Below the pieces are notes generated by a model. That model saw only the letters and a program-made list of their open reading frames with translations, was not told where the DNA came from and made no database searches. A DNA stretch of 64,000 nucleotides from Cinchona pubescens. Its lineage: Eukaryota > Streptophyta > Magnoliopsida > Gentianales > Rubiaceae. The stretch is from NCBI GenBank assembly GCA_025175665.1, contig JANKKI010000003.1:4136501-4200500 (forward strand). The letters run 5' to 3'. A program made the translations under genes and the position numbers. The first letter of the stretch is position 1. The number at the start of each line of letters is the position of its first letter. Of this stretch, positions 21,996-34,569 are shown one piece after another.

Positions 21996-22003
21996 TTCAC
22001 TAT
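21996..22003. repeat. Target site duplication of the LINE (left)
   Basis: tttcacta at 21996-22003 equals tttcacta at 37926-37933, which follows the poly(A) tail. The sister copy at 21170-21200 shows the uninterrupted site. Confidence 0.85.
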
Positions 22004-22075
22004 GGTTTCTCTCTAGGTTTTTGGCCACCCTCTCCCATGATATTCTTCCTTGTGTGATTCTTTTCTTTACTAGCC

Positions 22076-23036
22076 ATGGCTGCCTTTTTGTCTTCGACTG
22101 AAGGGCTTCCCCCTTTCCCTATTTGTTCTTTTGCCTTAGTTCTTTCTTTACCAGAGGTAGATATTCTGCTTATTCCTCTGTCTACTTACTGTGGTGAACC
22201 CACAGTTTTCTTTCCATTTGATGTTATCCAAAAGCTTGCAATCCTTTTTCGTTTTGGTTTGGTTGGGAAATTCTCCCGAGGTCGACCATGCATGGAGTCC
22301 CTAAGGAGTGATTTTCTGAAGATTGGTTATTCTGGTTCCCTAGGGTTATTAGACAATCGCCATGTTCTCATCAAATTTGACTTGGAGGAGGATTACCAAC
22401 ACTGTGGATTGGTGTAGGGTTTCTCTTAATTTCTAGGGTTTCACCATGCAAATTTTTAAATAGCCACTAGACTTTGACTTAGATGTTGAATCCACCATTG
22501 CGCTGGTTTCGATTACTTTTGATGGATTACCAGGTCACTTGTTTCACAAAACTGCTTTATTTTCTATTGTTCGTTTGGTGAGAATCCATTAAAAATTGAT
22601 GCTTCGATGGCTTCTGGTAGTCGTCTAGGGAAGGCACGTGTCTATGTCGATCTTAGTGTCATGAAACCTCGCCTTCAACAAGTATGGATCAATAATGGTG
22701 ATAAAGGCAAATGGCAATCTAGTCAATATGAAGAGGTTCCGAAAAATTGCAAAAATTACCATAAGATGGGTCACTCTGAAACTGATTGTTTGGTTAAAAA
22801 TCCCCCTAGTTAAATATTCAAAATCAAAAGCTAACGATGATCAACTCAAGGGACAATCGAAAGTATTGATTATTAACCCTAAGTCGACTGAGCAGCACGC
22901 TAAGGAGGTGTCGACGAAGAACCCTAAAGAGATGTCGGCAAAAAACCCTAAGCAATCTTGGGTTCCTAAGGAGGCACACAAGGTTACACTTGAAAAAGAA
23001 TCTAGGGTTCTATCTGGCCCGTCGATTTTGGCTTAA
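22076..23036 (+). pseudogene. LINE ORF1: DUF4283-like RNA-binding protein with CCHC knuckle
   Basis: The start MAAFLSSTEGLPPF is followed by KLAILFRFGLVGKFSRGRP and LLDNRHVLIKFDLEEDY, the conserved core of the DUF4283 domain in plant LINE ORF1 proteins. After a frameshift the next frame has KARVYVDLSVMKPRLQQVWI and a knuckle CKNYHKMGHSETDC, in which the second cysteine is tyrosine-histidine shifted compared with the usual CxxC. A third frame carries a lysine-rich tail with a short repeat, STKNPKEMSAKNPKQ. ORF1 binds LINE RNA. It is broken at least twice, near 22420-22600 and 22760. Confidence 0.8.
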
Positions 23037-23596
23037 TAGGAGAAAGAGTCAATCCTAATGTCTCCTTAGTCTGTTAGATCTCCAAAGCATTCGACTAAGT
23101 AGTAGACTCAACCTGTGGGTATGGCTGAGCAGGTGATACAATCTATGGATGGCGGGGCTGGTATTCCAACCACGGCTATTTCTTTGCCTATGGTCAATGG
23201 ACATAGTGTTCATGCAGATGTCATGCGTGTGTTAAATGAGGAGTCCTACTTCCTGTCGGCTAATAGGATAGGGCCTGAACTTTGAGATGATCACTATGCT
23301 AAGTTTCGGAGCCATTGATCGAAAAAACTAGTTAGAGAGTTTGATATTGTTGACTCACTCTTAGACTCAGACAATGTAGAATGGGAGTTTCGTCCACGAG
23401 TTGTCTTGAATGGAATTCTTCACACCCCATTTCCTAATAAGGCTTCCAAACAATTCCGCTTTATCTAATGTTCATCAAATGGCTTCACAAGAGTCTACAA
23501 AATGGTTTCACAAGCATGAGGTTTATCCTATTACTCATATTATTTAACTAGGTAGGCTCTGCGTGCCCTCGCTCAATCCCTTATTCCAAGTTCTAA

Positions 23597-26500
23597 ATGA
23601 TTAATGTTCTAATTTGGAATATCCGTGGTATTGCTGGGAAATCAACGCTTAGGCTTCTTAAAAATTTAATTCGGATGCACAATATTTCTTTTTTGGTTGT
23701 TTTGGAATCTATGGTTGATGCATTGCAGATAGAGAATTATTGTATTTGGCTAGTGTTTCGGTTCTGTCAGTTTAATCCTTCAAACAAGAATTTGGATTTC
23801 TGGCAGGGTGGTTTTCATGTTAATGTGTTGCATAACTCGGATATGTTCATTCGCTTAAAAGTTATAAATGGTGCTTGAGACATTGTTGTTTTTACTATAT
23901 TTCTCTATGCTAAGTCCACTAGAATTGAAAGGCGTGTAGCAGATCTCTAGTTAGAGTAAATGTCTTTGGCTATGGATATTCGTGTACCCTAGATTTTAGG
24001 AGGGAATTTTAATATTATTTTGAATATTTCTTAATATATCACTCTTCGGCTAAAGACATTATTGCTATGGAGGAATTGAATTCGGCTATGCATGAGTGTT
24101 AAGTAATTGAACTGCCTTTTTTGGGTAGCAATTTCACTTGGTTTGGGGTTTAACAAGGTCGGACTATCTAGAAGAGGCTTGACATCATTTGGTTAATTCT
24201 TTGTTGCTTTCGACTTTTCCAAACTCGCATGTTCAACATTTGAATTGAATGGGTTTTTATCATTCATCGCTTCTTTTTTCAGATTCATTTACGAGATTCT
24301 TTAGTGCCAAAATCTTTTCAATTTTAGCATATGTGGTTGGAGCACTCTACATTTATGGATATGGTCACTATGGATTGGAGGGCTCCCATCATGGCTAGTC
24401 GTTTGCATGGTTTTACATGAAAGCTCAAAAGATTGAAAACTACCCTGAGACATTGGAATTCTACAGTGTTCGGTAATATTTTTGACTCGGTTAGAATGCG
24501 GAATCATTGGTCGCAGATTTAGAAATAAGGTTTGAAGCTACTCAATCTTTGGCTGACCAATAATTGTTGCATTAAACCAAATCAGATTTGTTCAAGAATT
24601 TGAAAGCAAAGGAAATCTTTTGGCATAACAAATCTCGATGTAAGTGGCTTTTTGAAGGGAATGCCAATACAAATTTTTTTCATGCTTCATTGATAGTTAA
24701 GAGATTACAACTTGCGATCTGCCGAATAGAAAAATCATCAGGTGTATGGATTGATTCGGACGAGGAGAAAGCAAATAAAGTTGTCAGTTTTTATCAGACC
24801 TTATTCTCGGGCTTTGATATTGATGAACACTATATGCATAACTTTCTTGACTACATTTCTTCACTGGTGACGGTTGATCATCAAATAGTCCTGCTTAAAC
24901 CTATTTTGTTAGAAGAATTGTAGGAGGTGGTATTCCATATGGATCAGGAAAGAAAAGTGTTGCCCCGTGTACGGATGGTTTTACTGTAATGTTCTATGTC
25001 AAATATTGGGAGAGTATTGCGGATGATATACCTATGGTAGCTCGGGAATTTTTTGCAGGGGTCCCTCTCCCTAGGATTATCTCCTGTGCCGAGATTGTAC
25101 TCATCCCCAAAAGAAATAACTCATCTTCTTTTAGTGATCTCTTTCCTATTTCTCTTTGTAATTTTATTAATAAAATTTTTATAAAGATATTGGCTAATTG
25201 ACTTGCTAAGATTTTGCCAGACTTGATTTTAAGGGAGCATCAGGTTCTGTTTCTAGAAGGACGGCAATCGAAAGTATTCTCTTGGCTAAGGAGTTGTTTT
25301 CTTCTTTAAACAAAAAAGTTAAGGGATACAATGTGGCTTTGAAACTTGATATGATGAAGGCATTTGACTAGGTTTCATGGGTTTCCTCTTGAGCAATTCT
25401 TCAAAGTTTGGCTTTCCCCTTCTTTTCATCCATATTGTTATGCAAAACTTGAAAGCACGTTGGTTACCTAGATACTCCGTGCTTTTAAATGGTGCAAGCA
25501 AAGGCTTCCTTCAGTCATCATGTGCAGTAAAACATGGTGATCCTTTACCTCCTCCATTTTTTATTCTCTCATTCGACGCTTTGTCGAGGGAGTTGAAGTC
25601 TCTAGTTGAACAGGGAGCTATCCGGCCTTACTTGGTTCCACGAGGATGCCCCAATATCACTCATTTGTCTTTTCCAGATGACATTTTGATCTTTTCTGGA
25701 GGGGATAAGGCATCTTTGAGAAGATTATTGCAGTTTCTTTACACTTACCAAAAGGGTTCTAGTCAGAAGATCAACTTTGAAAAGAGTTTTTTTTTTTTTT
25801 TTGGTTTCCAAAAATTGCATTGGTTGTACTTCTCTCATGCTCTCAGCTTTTTTGGGTCTGAAAAAAATTTTCTTGCCTTTCACTTACTTGGGCTGCCTAT
25901 TTTCACTGGAAGGTCTAAATGTTCTTATTTTACTCCAATTTTGGATAAAATTCGAGATCGTTTGGTTGGGTGGAAAACAATTATATGACTTGCCTATTTG
26001 GATCAGATTCAAGACAATTTCTTTTGGGGTGAGTAAGAATTCGGTAATCTGAGGCATTGGCGAATGTGAAAAGACTTGTGCTATCCGATTAAGCAAGATG
26101 GGTTAGGTCTTCTCCATCTTAGTGATGGTGATCTTTCCTTTTCATGCAAGCTTTGATGGAATTTCATCTCTTCTAAGTCACTTTGGGTTCAGTTTATGAG
26201 GTGTCGTTATGGCTCCAGTACTCCAACTATTAACTCGAGAGTTGGAACCGGATGCTCAAAGTTAAAGATTTGGAGGAACCTCACATTCAATATGCTATTC
26301 AATCAAGTGAATCTTGGTTTTGGTTCTCAATCTGGCTTGGAAAGGGTCCATTAGTCGAATGGATGAATGACATACCCTATATGGACCTTAAACTTAAAGA
26401 TGTATATTCAAATAATGGTGGCTGGTCTTTATAGTTGATTGAGCATTTTCTTCCTGAAGATGTTGAGGCTGACATTTTGCATTGTCATATTTTGCAGCCA

Positions 26501-27473
26501 ATCTCTCAAACGGGAGGATAAGCCTTTCTAGAACCTTACATCTAATGGTATTTTTACCACCTCATCTTCCTTTTATCTTATTCGAAAAAGAAGAAATGCT
26601 TTGCAGTCTAGGGCTTATATCTGGAGTTCTCGGATTCATATTAAGTACTCTATTTTGATGTGGAAAATTCTAAACGGCTTGCTGCCTTTTTGGGACATTC
26701 TTATGGATATGGGTTTTAGTTTGGCATTTAAGTGTTGCTTTTGTAACTCCATGGATTCTATTGATAAGTTTTTTGTAGATTGTCCATTTGTGCAATATAT
26801 TTGGAATGAGTTGGAGTTTTTGGTGCTTGTGCCTAGAGTTCGAGTTGAATCCATTCATCATAAGTTCAATGTCTAGTGGCTTGATGTTTTCTCTTCTCTA
26901 GATGGACAGTTAGCTAGAATTATTCCTATTATTACTTGTTGGCATATCTGGCTTGTTCAAACATCTTATTTTTTTTGAAGCTAAGTGCCTATCTTCATTT
27001 TTTGTTGTGATCTAATCATTTTGCACACTATTTTTCTTTTGAGTTCAGCAAAACCCTTTGAGGCCTTTCCCTTGACTTCTTGGCAGAGGCTAAGAGTTAT
27101 GGTTTCCCTTCCCAAACCATTTTGTTCCACGACTATTTTTTGGCTTAGTCCCCCATCGGGTTGGCTAAAGTTAAATGTTGTTGATTCATTTGTGTCGAGC
27201 ACAGGTTTGACTAGTAGAAGTGATCTCATCAAACTTCATCTAGAACCATTGCAGCTGGTTTTGCTTATTCTTTTTGGCACAAATCAAATTTAGAAGCGAA
27301 ATCAAGGGCTTTAATTTCGGGCTTGCAACTTTGTCTTGAAAATAATTTATTTGATGTGTTTTTTGAATCCGATTAAAAAGTTCTCTGCCAAATGGTTTTG
27401 TGTGATTCTTCTATTGCTTGGTCGTTGGATCTTTTGATTCGCAAGATACACTGTCTTATGTCTTAGGGTTACT
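23597..27473 (+). pseudogene. LINE ORF2: endonuclease, reverse transcriptase, zf-RVT, start of RNase H
   Basis: The start MINVLIWNIRGIAGKSTLR is the APE-type endonuclease N-terminus. RT blocks are seen at 24588-24923 (KSRCKWLFEGNANTNFFHA), 25081-25201 (AEIVLIPKRNN, PISLCNFINKI), 25320-25380 (GYNVALKLDMMKAFD) and 25377-25988 (CAVKHGDPLPPPFFILSFDA, then FPDDILIF). In the last, the catalytic F-A-D-D has become F-P-D-D. zf-RVT lies at 26601-26876 (WKILNGLLPFWD, CCFCNSMDSIDKFFVDCPF). RNase H begins near 27130 (GWLKLNVV). Many stops and frameshifts. It is interrupted at 27473 by the Athila element and continues at 37607. Confidence 0.88.
27469..27473. repeat. Probable TSD of the Athila-like element (left)
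   Basis: ttact at 27469-27473 compares with ttatt at 37607-37611, one mismatch. The LINE sequence is colinear across the join. Confidence 0.6.
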
Positions 27474-28809
27474 TGATAAGCTCATAAATATATTATCTTT
27501 CAAATGACATTTACCTCCGTTTTTGTGTAATTTGAAAAACAATTGAGCTAAACATGAGCCTCATTGTTTTATTTTGAGTTAGTGAAGGTTTTGGATGAAA
27601 AAGAAGCCAAAAGGACCAAAACGTTGGAGAAAAATCGAAACGATGCACAATGTGTACCGACAGGGAGCGAATATGGACACAGTTTGGTAGAGTGAGAATA
27701 ACTTTCCCTTATAAGCTCCAATTGGGGTAATTTAAGATGTTTTGGAAATCTAAGACATATAGCTACAACTTTCATGTTTTGAATTTTTCCAAATTCAGCT
27801 TGCATTTGGGTCAAAACTGAGGAGGAACTTGAAGCTAATTCTACCAGGCGCGCACATGCGCGATAGAATTGCAGCGCATGTGCGCCAGGACCAGAAGCTC
27901 GACTTTTGGTTCTGTCCAGCCTGCACATGGGTGACAAAATTGTAGTGCACGTGTGCCGATCAATGGATTGGTCTTACAAGTTTGCTTATTTTGCAAAAAA
28001 ATTCCTCCCGTGAGCCCGTTTGCATGTGGAAATCATAAGCTTATCATCCTGGAGCCCCAAAACCCTAAAAACACCTATAAATACACCAAGAGAAGAGGAG
28101 GAAATGAGAGATTATCATCAGCTATTCTTAGTTTCTTAGTTTTCAATAGTTAGAGCGATAGTTTAGCTGTAGGGTAGATTTTCTCAAGCGTTAAAGCTAG
28201 ACTTTTGTTCTCTTGTCAAGGATTCAAAACTCAACAATCATCAACACTGATTCTCACTGCAATTACTAAGTTTGATTTATTTTATTCAATTTAATTCTTG
28301 TTTTCGTTGCGTTATTATTCTTTAATTATCATTCTTGTCTTATTGCTTTTAAGTTCTGAATTGCTTTCATAGTTTAGTAGTCAGGGTTTTATTCCATCGC
28401 TTTTGATTTCTTTTATAGAGTAGATTAATTTGAATTCTTGTTCTTGATTAAATTCTCACAAGTAGGATAGATTAAATTAGAATTTTAGTCAATTATATTT
28501 AATTTCTTTCCGTAAGTTTAATATTTTAGTACAGATCTACTGTACCATTCTTGTCTTTATTTAATTTCTTGTGATTAAATTTAATTTAAGTTTAGTAAAA
28601 AATCTCCAATTATTTTGTCTAACTGGTAAATAGGCTTGTGAACCTAATAATTGTTCCAATAGTCCTTGTGGAAATGATCCTTACTCATCCTATGTACAAA
28701 CTCACCTCGTATACTTGCGAGAGTGTGGGAGTTGATTTGGATAAGTAAGGTTTTCTTTTATTATTACTTGTTCATTGTCTTCAAAACCTAATCAATATCT
28801 TGCTGAACA
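27474..28809 (+). repeat. Athila 5' LTR (1336 bp)
   Basis: It carries a TATA-like ctataaata at 28075-28083 and a leader. A 12-bp stem gcgcacatgcgc (27850-27861) pairs with gcgcatgtgcgc (27874-27885), with a second degenerate copy (tgcacatg...gtgcacgtgtg) about 50 bases on. These lie about 200 bases upstream of the TATA-like box, in U3. Confidence 0.9.
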
Positions 28810-28815
28810 AGTTTT

Positions 28816-28830
28816 TGGCGCCGTTGCCGG
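28816..28830 (+). promoter_or_regulatory. Primer binding site, tRNA-Asp type
   Basis: tggcgccgttgccgg lies six bases after the LTR, complementary to the tRNA-Asp 3' end including CCA. This primer is typical of Athila elements. Confidence 0.85.
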
Positions 28831-28991
28831 AGACATTTTTATTTGGTAACAATATTAGGTGTAGTGAGTCTTACTAGATTAGACTTTTTATTTTTATTTT
28901 TGTTATTTATTTACAATTACTTCTTGTTCTATCATTGTTGTTTGGATTTTAGCTTTGATAGTTGATCTTTGGTTTTCGTTTCTTGTAGTTT

Positions 28992-30586
28992 ATGGTAGGT
29001 AATCATTCGTCCAATCAACCACTTCATCTATTGACTTGGAAATTGAACAAGGAACCATAAGTAGAAACCACGGATGACATGACTCAACCCAACGTGACAA
29101 TCTAATGGAGAATCCAATCCGCCTCGTGAATGAACAGAAGGAGATTGCAGGCAACAATGGCAATCTAGTTAATGCCAATCCTAACCCCCAACATCTTATA
29201 GATTATGCAATACCTAATTTTGAGGGGGCGAGTTCTAGTATTGCTCGGTTTCCCGTGCAAGTGAACAATTTCGAAATCAAGCCTGCACTTATACAAATGC
29301 TCCAAACACATGCTATGTTTGGAGAAGAACAAAATGAAGATCCCTAGAACACTTAATCAGGTTCGAGGAGGTCATCGATACATTCCGGTACAATGGAGTC
29401 CATCCCGATTGTATCCGGATGAGAGCATTTCCTTTTTCCTTACGTGATAGAGCAAGGTCATGGCTGCAATCATATAGACAAGGTACTTTCACTACCTGGG
29501 ACCAACTCGCTTAACAATTCCTAGCCAAACACTTTTCACTGGCTAGGACCGCTAAGCTCTCGAAACGAAATCACATCGTTCAGACAAATCACTAGAGAGA
29601 GCTTAGGTGAAGTGTGGGAACATTTCAAGGAGCTGTTGAGGAAGTGTCCGCACCATGCTATACCCTTATGGTTGCAAGTCCAAACTTTCTATAATGGACT
29701 ATTTCTGGAGATGAGATTAATAGTTGATGCAAGTGCGGGAGGTTCTTTTCCCTATAAAACTCTGGAAGAAGCACAAGAATTGTTGGAGAGAATGGTATCT
29801 ACTCATTCTATCATGGAGCAATAACTCCTTCAATTAGAAAACAATAACCACAAGTGAATCAAGTCAACGTCCAACAAGGAGGTATGACTAGCTATGATTC
29901 TTTTTTGACTCAGCAAAACATGATGATGAGTGCCATTACAAATTTGACAAAGGTCGTAGAGATTATGGGAAGAAGCTTGACGAATTCCATAGGTCCAACA
30001 AATCAAGGGATCTTGAATTGTGATTTTTGCGGAGGAAAATCACCAAAATGGCTGTTGTGAAACATCAATACACAGTGATGCAAGGTGAGCAGATTCAATT
30101 TATTTCTAATCACAATCCCACCTCAAGAAATCAGCCCATCAATTATAGAAACACATATAACCCGTCTTGGCAAAACCATCCTAACTTTTCCTGGTCAAAC
30201 CAAATAAATATTCACAATCCGTCATTTCAGTCAAATGTATCTCAACAAAATTTGTCCAATCAACCATTGTCTTCTAGACCATATGTACCACCATATCAAA
30301 GGAATCTCCAGAATTTTTCACCTTATCAAAACAACTCATACCAACCTCAACAACCAAGACCGCCATTTCACAATTCAAATTATCCCACAAATGTGAATAA
30401 TGAGGCATCCAATGATGATAATTTGAGAAGGGATCTTGAGAGGTTGCAAAGGGAGCATGAGAATCTGTGAGCTACCACAAGAAACCTTGTGATCCAATTG
30501 GGACAGATAGCTCGCCAAAATAATGAGCGACTAGCAGGAACATTATCAAGTGATACAATTCCTAACCCATGGGATAATTTAATCAA
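28992..30586 (+). pseudogene. Athila gag
   Basis: Frames at 29105-29347, about 29350-29520 and 29612-29824 give NNFEIKPALIQMLQ, then a segment with EDP, FRYNGVHPDCIRMRAFPFSL and SWLQSY, then EVWEHFKELLRKCPHHAIPLW and YKTLEEAQELLERM. These are the retrotransposon gag blocks of the Athila type. Further on, CDFCGG is a partial zinc knuckle, followed by a glutamine/asparagine-rich stretch (30027-30470) common in these Gags. Two or more frameshifts and stops break it. Gag makes the particle coat. Confidence 0.85.
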
Positions 30587-30611
30587 GGAAAGAACATCTT
30601 AATCAGTCACA

Positions 30612-31018
30612 TTGAAGAGTGAAAAAACACTGGAACTGAAAAAAGTGAAGGATGACGAGCCGAATAAGATGGAGAATGGTGCAAAGGGAAAAGAAGACAT
30701 ATCGAAGAGCAAGGACGAGAATGAGGAAGCATCTAAAGCTCTTGGCCAACAAGGCAAGTTTGAGGATCATTCGGCATCTACAAGTAAGCAGGTAAGTGTT
30801 CATTTTCTCCAAAGACTAAAAAAAGATGAAAAAAAATGAAAATGTTTAGGAAATTTTTGGAAATTTTTAAGACAATTGAGATTAACCTTCCTTTTATTGA
30901 AACAATAGAAAATATGCCTAGTTATGCTAAATTTATGAAGCAGATATTATCTAGCAAAAGGAGATTGATAGGGGACAAAATTTTATGCTCGAACGAAAGG
31001 TGTAGTGCCATTATTTAG
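30612..31018 (+). pseudogene. Athila gag-protease linker
   Basis: A lysine/glutamate-rich run (ELKKVKDDEPNKMENGAKG) is followed by FRKFLEIFKTIEINLPFIET and MPSYAKFMKQILSSKRR. The latter block precedes the protease in Athila-type polyproteins. A stop at 31016 separates it from the protease. Confidence 0.8.
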
Positions 31019-31447
31019 AGGGATCTTCCCCCTAAGCTCAAGGACACGGGCTCATTCTCGATTCCAAGTGAAATTGGAGAAGTGACTTTCCACTGAACTC
31101 TATGTGATTTGGGTGCTTCTATCAGGATCATGCCTCATTCTACCTTTAAGAGGTTCAATGGAGGAGGTTTGAAACCAACAAACGCCACTCTCCAATTAGC
31201 CGATAGAAGTATAAGCTAACCAGTAGGAGTTGTAGAAGAGCTTATTGTCAAAGTTAGAAAAGTATTTCTACAAGTAGATTTCATCGTGCTTGACATGGAA
31301 GAAGATGTGGTGACCCCGCTCATACTGGGAAGACCTTTCTTGGCCACCGGGTGAGCCATCATTGATGTCCAAGATGGAAACCTACAATTTAGAGTCAATG
31401 ATGATATTGTTTCTTTTAATGTTTTTGATTCCTTTAAATTTCCAGCT
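31019..31447 (+). pseudogene. Athila aspartic protease
   Basis: LCDLGASIRIMPHSTF gives the active-site D-x-G (31106-31114), then LQLADRSIS, VDFIVLDMEEDVV and LILGRPFLATG. These are the standard positions of the Athila protease fold. Stops occur at about 31096 (before the active site), 31217 and 31352. The enzyme cuts Gag-Pol. Confidence 0.85.
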
Positions 31448-32115
31448 AAATTGATGATGTTATATTATAGATATTATTGATGATTTGGTTAATGATTTTT
31501 GTAGGGAATCTCTAAAAGATGAGACCTTCACATGAACACTATCCATGAAGAAGAGATAGAAGCTAGCAACAAAGAGAGCGTGATGGATGCTCTATGAGAT
31601 GAAAGACAATTGAGGAGAGCAAGCTTAGGAATAAAGGTAAAATGGGGTATCCGAACAATGAACACCCCAAGGTTGAGCTCAAACCACTGTCTTCTCATCT
31701 TAAATATGTTTTTCTAGGCAAAAATGATACTTATCCAGTCATTGTAAATGCTTCTCTTTCTGAAATTGAAATAGGCAAATTAATCTTTATGTTGAAGAAG
31801 CATCGTGAAGCCATTGCATAGAATATAGATCATATAAAAGGCAAAAGTCCCACTGTTTGCATGCATAAAATACTTCTTAATGACACCTATAAGCCTATTA
31901 GACAACCTTAAAGACGGTTAAATCCAGCTTTGAAAGAGATAGTTAAGAAGGAGGTTTTAAAATTGCTAGATGTTGGGATCATATATCCCATCGTGATAGT
32001 GACTGGAACGCAAGTAGTGCCAAAGAAAGGAGGGATGACTGTAATCGTAAATAAAAAGAATGAATTAATTCCCTCTACATTAGTGACGGAGTGACATGTA
32101 TAAGTCACATCTTAG
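31448..32115 (+). pseudogene. Athila protease-RT linker and N-terminal RT
   Basis: Broken frames show PKVELKPLSSHLKYVFLG near 31670-31725 and an HRE/H-x-E-type block with GKSPTVCMHKI near 31830-31870, the regular run-up to the gypsy RT. Stops are frequent. There is no extra domain visible. Confidence 0.7.
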
Positions 32116-32640
32116 ATGTGTATTGATTATAGAAAACTTAATGAAACCACTAGGAAAGACCATTTTCCTTTACCCTTCATTGATCAAATGCTCGAAAGAT
32201 TGTCTGGACATGCATTTTATTATTTTCTCAATGTTTATTTAGGTTATTTTCAAATTTCCTTAGCTCCTAAAGATCAAGACAAAACCACCTTTACTTGACA
32301 ATATGGCACATTTGCATATAGGCACATGCATTTTGGTTTATGTAATGCTCTTAGTACTTTTCAGAAATGTTTGTTTTCTATCTTTCATGATATGATTGCA
32401 AAGTTCATTGAAGTTTTTATGAATGATTTTAGTGTATTGGATGACTCTTTTGATTCTTGTTTAAATAATCTTGCATGTGTGTTAGAAAGATGTGAGTCTT
32501 CAAACTTGGCACTTAACTAGGAAAAATGTCTTTTATGGTTCAGGAAGGGATTGTCTTAGGCCATCGTATTTCATATAAGGGCATAGAAGTGGATAACAAT
32601 AAGTTACATCATTGAACGTAAATTACCATCCCCCTCAAAT
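32116..32640 (+). pseudogene. Athila reverse transcriptase
   Basis: CIDYRKLNETTRKDHFPLPF is the first strong RT block, followed by YFQISLAPKDQDKTTF and MHFGLCNALSTFQ. The catalytic motif is VFMNDFSV where Y/F-M-D-D-F-S-V is expected, so the first aspartate has become asparagine. A stop at 32296 (CAA-like position after TTFT) also breaks it. The C-terminal thumb (near 32520-32640) is frameshifted. Confidence 0.88.
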
Positions 32641-33207
32641 GTGAAGGGAGTGAGAAGTTTTCTTCGGTCATGCCGGTTTTTTACTAGCGTTTCATTAAAA
32701 AAATTTCTTTGATTTCTTGCCCTTTGTGTACTTTATTGCAAAAAGATGTGCCTTTTGTTTTTGATGATAAATGTTTGTCTGGATTTAATAAATTAAAAGA
32801 AGCTTTGATTACCGCACCCGTGATAGTCACACCAAAGTGGAATTTTCCTTTTGTATTAATGTGTGATGCAAGCGACTATGTCGTGAGTGCAGCATTATAT
32901 CAAAAGAAAGAAAAGGTCTTGCATGTTGTATATTATGCTAGCCGAATCATTAATGAAACACAAATAAATTATTCCACCATAGAAAATGAATTGTTGGCAG
33001 TGGTTTTTGCGTTTGATAAGTTTAGGTCATATTTGATAGGTAATAAGGTGATAGTTTATACTGATCATTCAACCCTTAAATACCTATTGAACAAAAATAA
33101 TGCTAAACCTAGACTTATTTGATATGGATTTTACTATTGTAGGAAATTGACTGGGAAGTGGTAGACAAGAAAGGAGTCAAAATCACCTTTCACAACTTGA
33201 AGGACCC
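32641..33207 (+). pseudogene. Athila RNase H
   Basis: FNKLKEALITAPVIV, FVLMCDASDYVVSAAL and LLAVVFAFDKFRSYLIGNK then VYTDHSTLKYLL are the typical gypsy RNase H blocks with DAS, E and DH residues. Frames 32709-33122 are open. A stop at 33121 and a frameshift precede the segment leading to integrase. Confidence 0.88.
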
Positions 33208-34569
33208 ATGGCTAGAAAAGGTGATGAAGTGCCCATAAATGAGACGTTTTCGAAAGAACATTTGATGGGAATGGAGGATGGGGGACCTTGGTATGTAGAT
33301 ATTGTCAATTTCTTAGCCGCCAAGATCATTCCATCTACCATGGATCTAAATCAAAGAAAAAAATTTCTTTCAGAAATGAAATACTATATTTGGGATGATC
33401 CTTACCTCTATCGTTGATGTAAGGATCAAGTAATCCGGTGGTGCATTCCAGAGAATGAGGTGCAAAGTGTCTTATTTCATTGCCACTCTTCACAAGTAGG
33501 GGGACATCACGGCTCACAAAGGACGACGACAAAGGTGTTGCAATGCGGATTATTCTGGCCAACATTGTTTCGTGGTGCAAGAGATTTTGTGACCCAATGC
33601 GACCAATGTCAACGTGCTGGGACTTTGTCTAGAATCAAAGATGAAATGCCATTGCAAAACATTTTAATTTATGAGATTTTTGACGTGTGAGGTATTGATT
33701 TCATGGGCACTTTTCCATCATCATATTATAATAAATATATTCTTGTAGCGGTGGATTATGTGTCCAAGTGGGTTGAACCTACGGCACTACCAACGAATGA
33801 TGCAAGGGTGGTGGCAAACTTTGTGAGGAAACATATTTTCTCACGATTCGGTGTTCCGCGAGCTATTATAAGTGACGGAGGATCACATTTTAGAAATTCC
33901 TTTTTTGAATGCATCTTATCTAAATATGGAGTCACCCACAAAATTGCCCTACCTTACTACCTGCAAACTTCTGAGCAAGTAGAAGTTTCAAATCAAGAGT
34001 TGAAGCACATACTTGGAAAGACCATAAACTGGTCAAGACAGGATTGGTCCAAGAAGTTAGATGATGCCCTTTGGGCATATAGGACCACCTTCAAAACCCC
34101 AATTGGGATGTCTCCATACCGATTGGTTTATGGTAAAGCTTGTCATCTTCTGGTTGAAATCGAGCACAAGGCATATTGGGTGATCCAATTTCTCAATTAT
34201 GATTTGAAAGAGGCCGGTGAGAATAGGCTTCTTGGTTTAAATGAATTAGATGAACTCTAAAGAGAAGCCTTTGAAAATACACGACTGTACAAGGAAAGGG
34301 CTAAGATGTGGCACGACAAACATATTTTGGAAAAGAATTTGAAGGCCGAAGACATGGTTTTATTGTACAATTCAAGGCTTAAGTTGTTTCTTGGGAAATT
34401 GAAGTCAAGATGGAGTGTATCATTTGAAGTAGTGCAAGTATTCTCGTATGGTGTGGTAGAACTCAAACGAAGTCAAGGAAATTTCAAGGTTAATGGCCAA
34501 TGGATTAAGCACTACTATGGTGGGATTATTCACGAGGGGTGGCAAATCGTCCACCTTGCCAACCATTGA
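33208..34569 (+). pseudogene. Athila integrase
   Basis: The zinc finger HSSQVGGHHG...CDQCQR is at 33480-33615. The DDE core gives D in IDFMGTFPSS (33690s), D in AIISDGGSHFRNS (33855-33900) and E in SNQELKHILG (about 33998-34015). Then DALWAYRTTFKTPIGMSPYR and VYGKACHL. The C-terminal part (to 34569) is a GKLKSRW-type domain, with the last readable block HYYGG. One stop at 33688 and one at 34258 are the main lesions, so the integrase is the best-kept part of this element. Confidence 0.9.
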
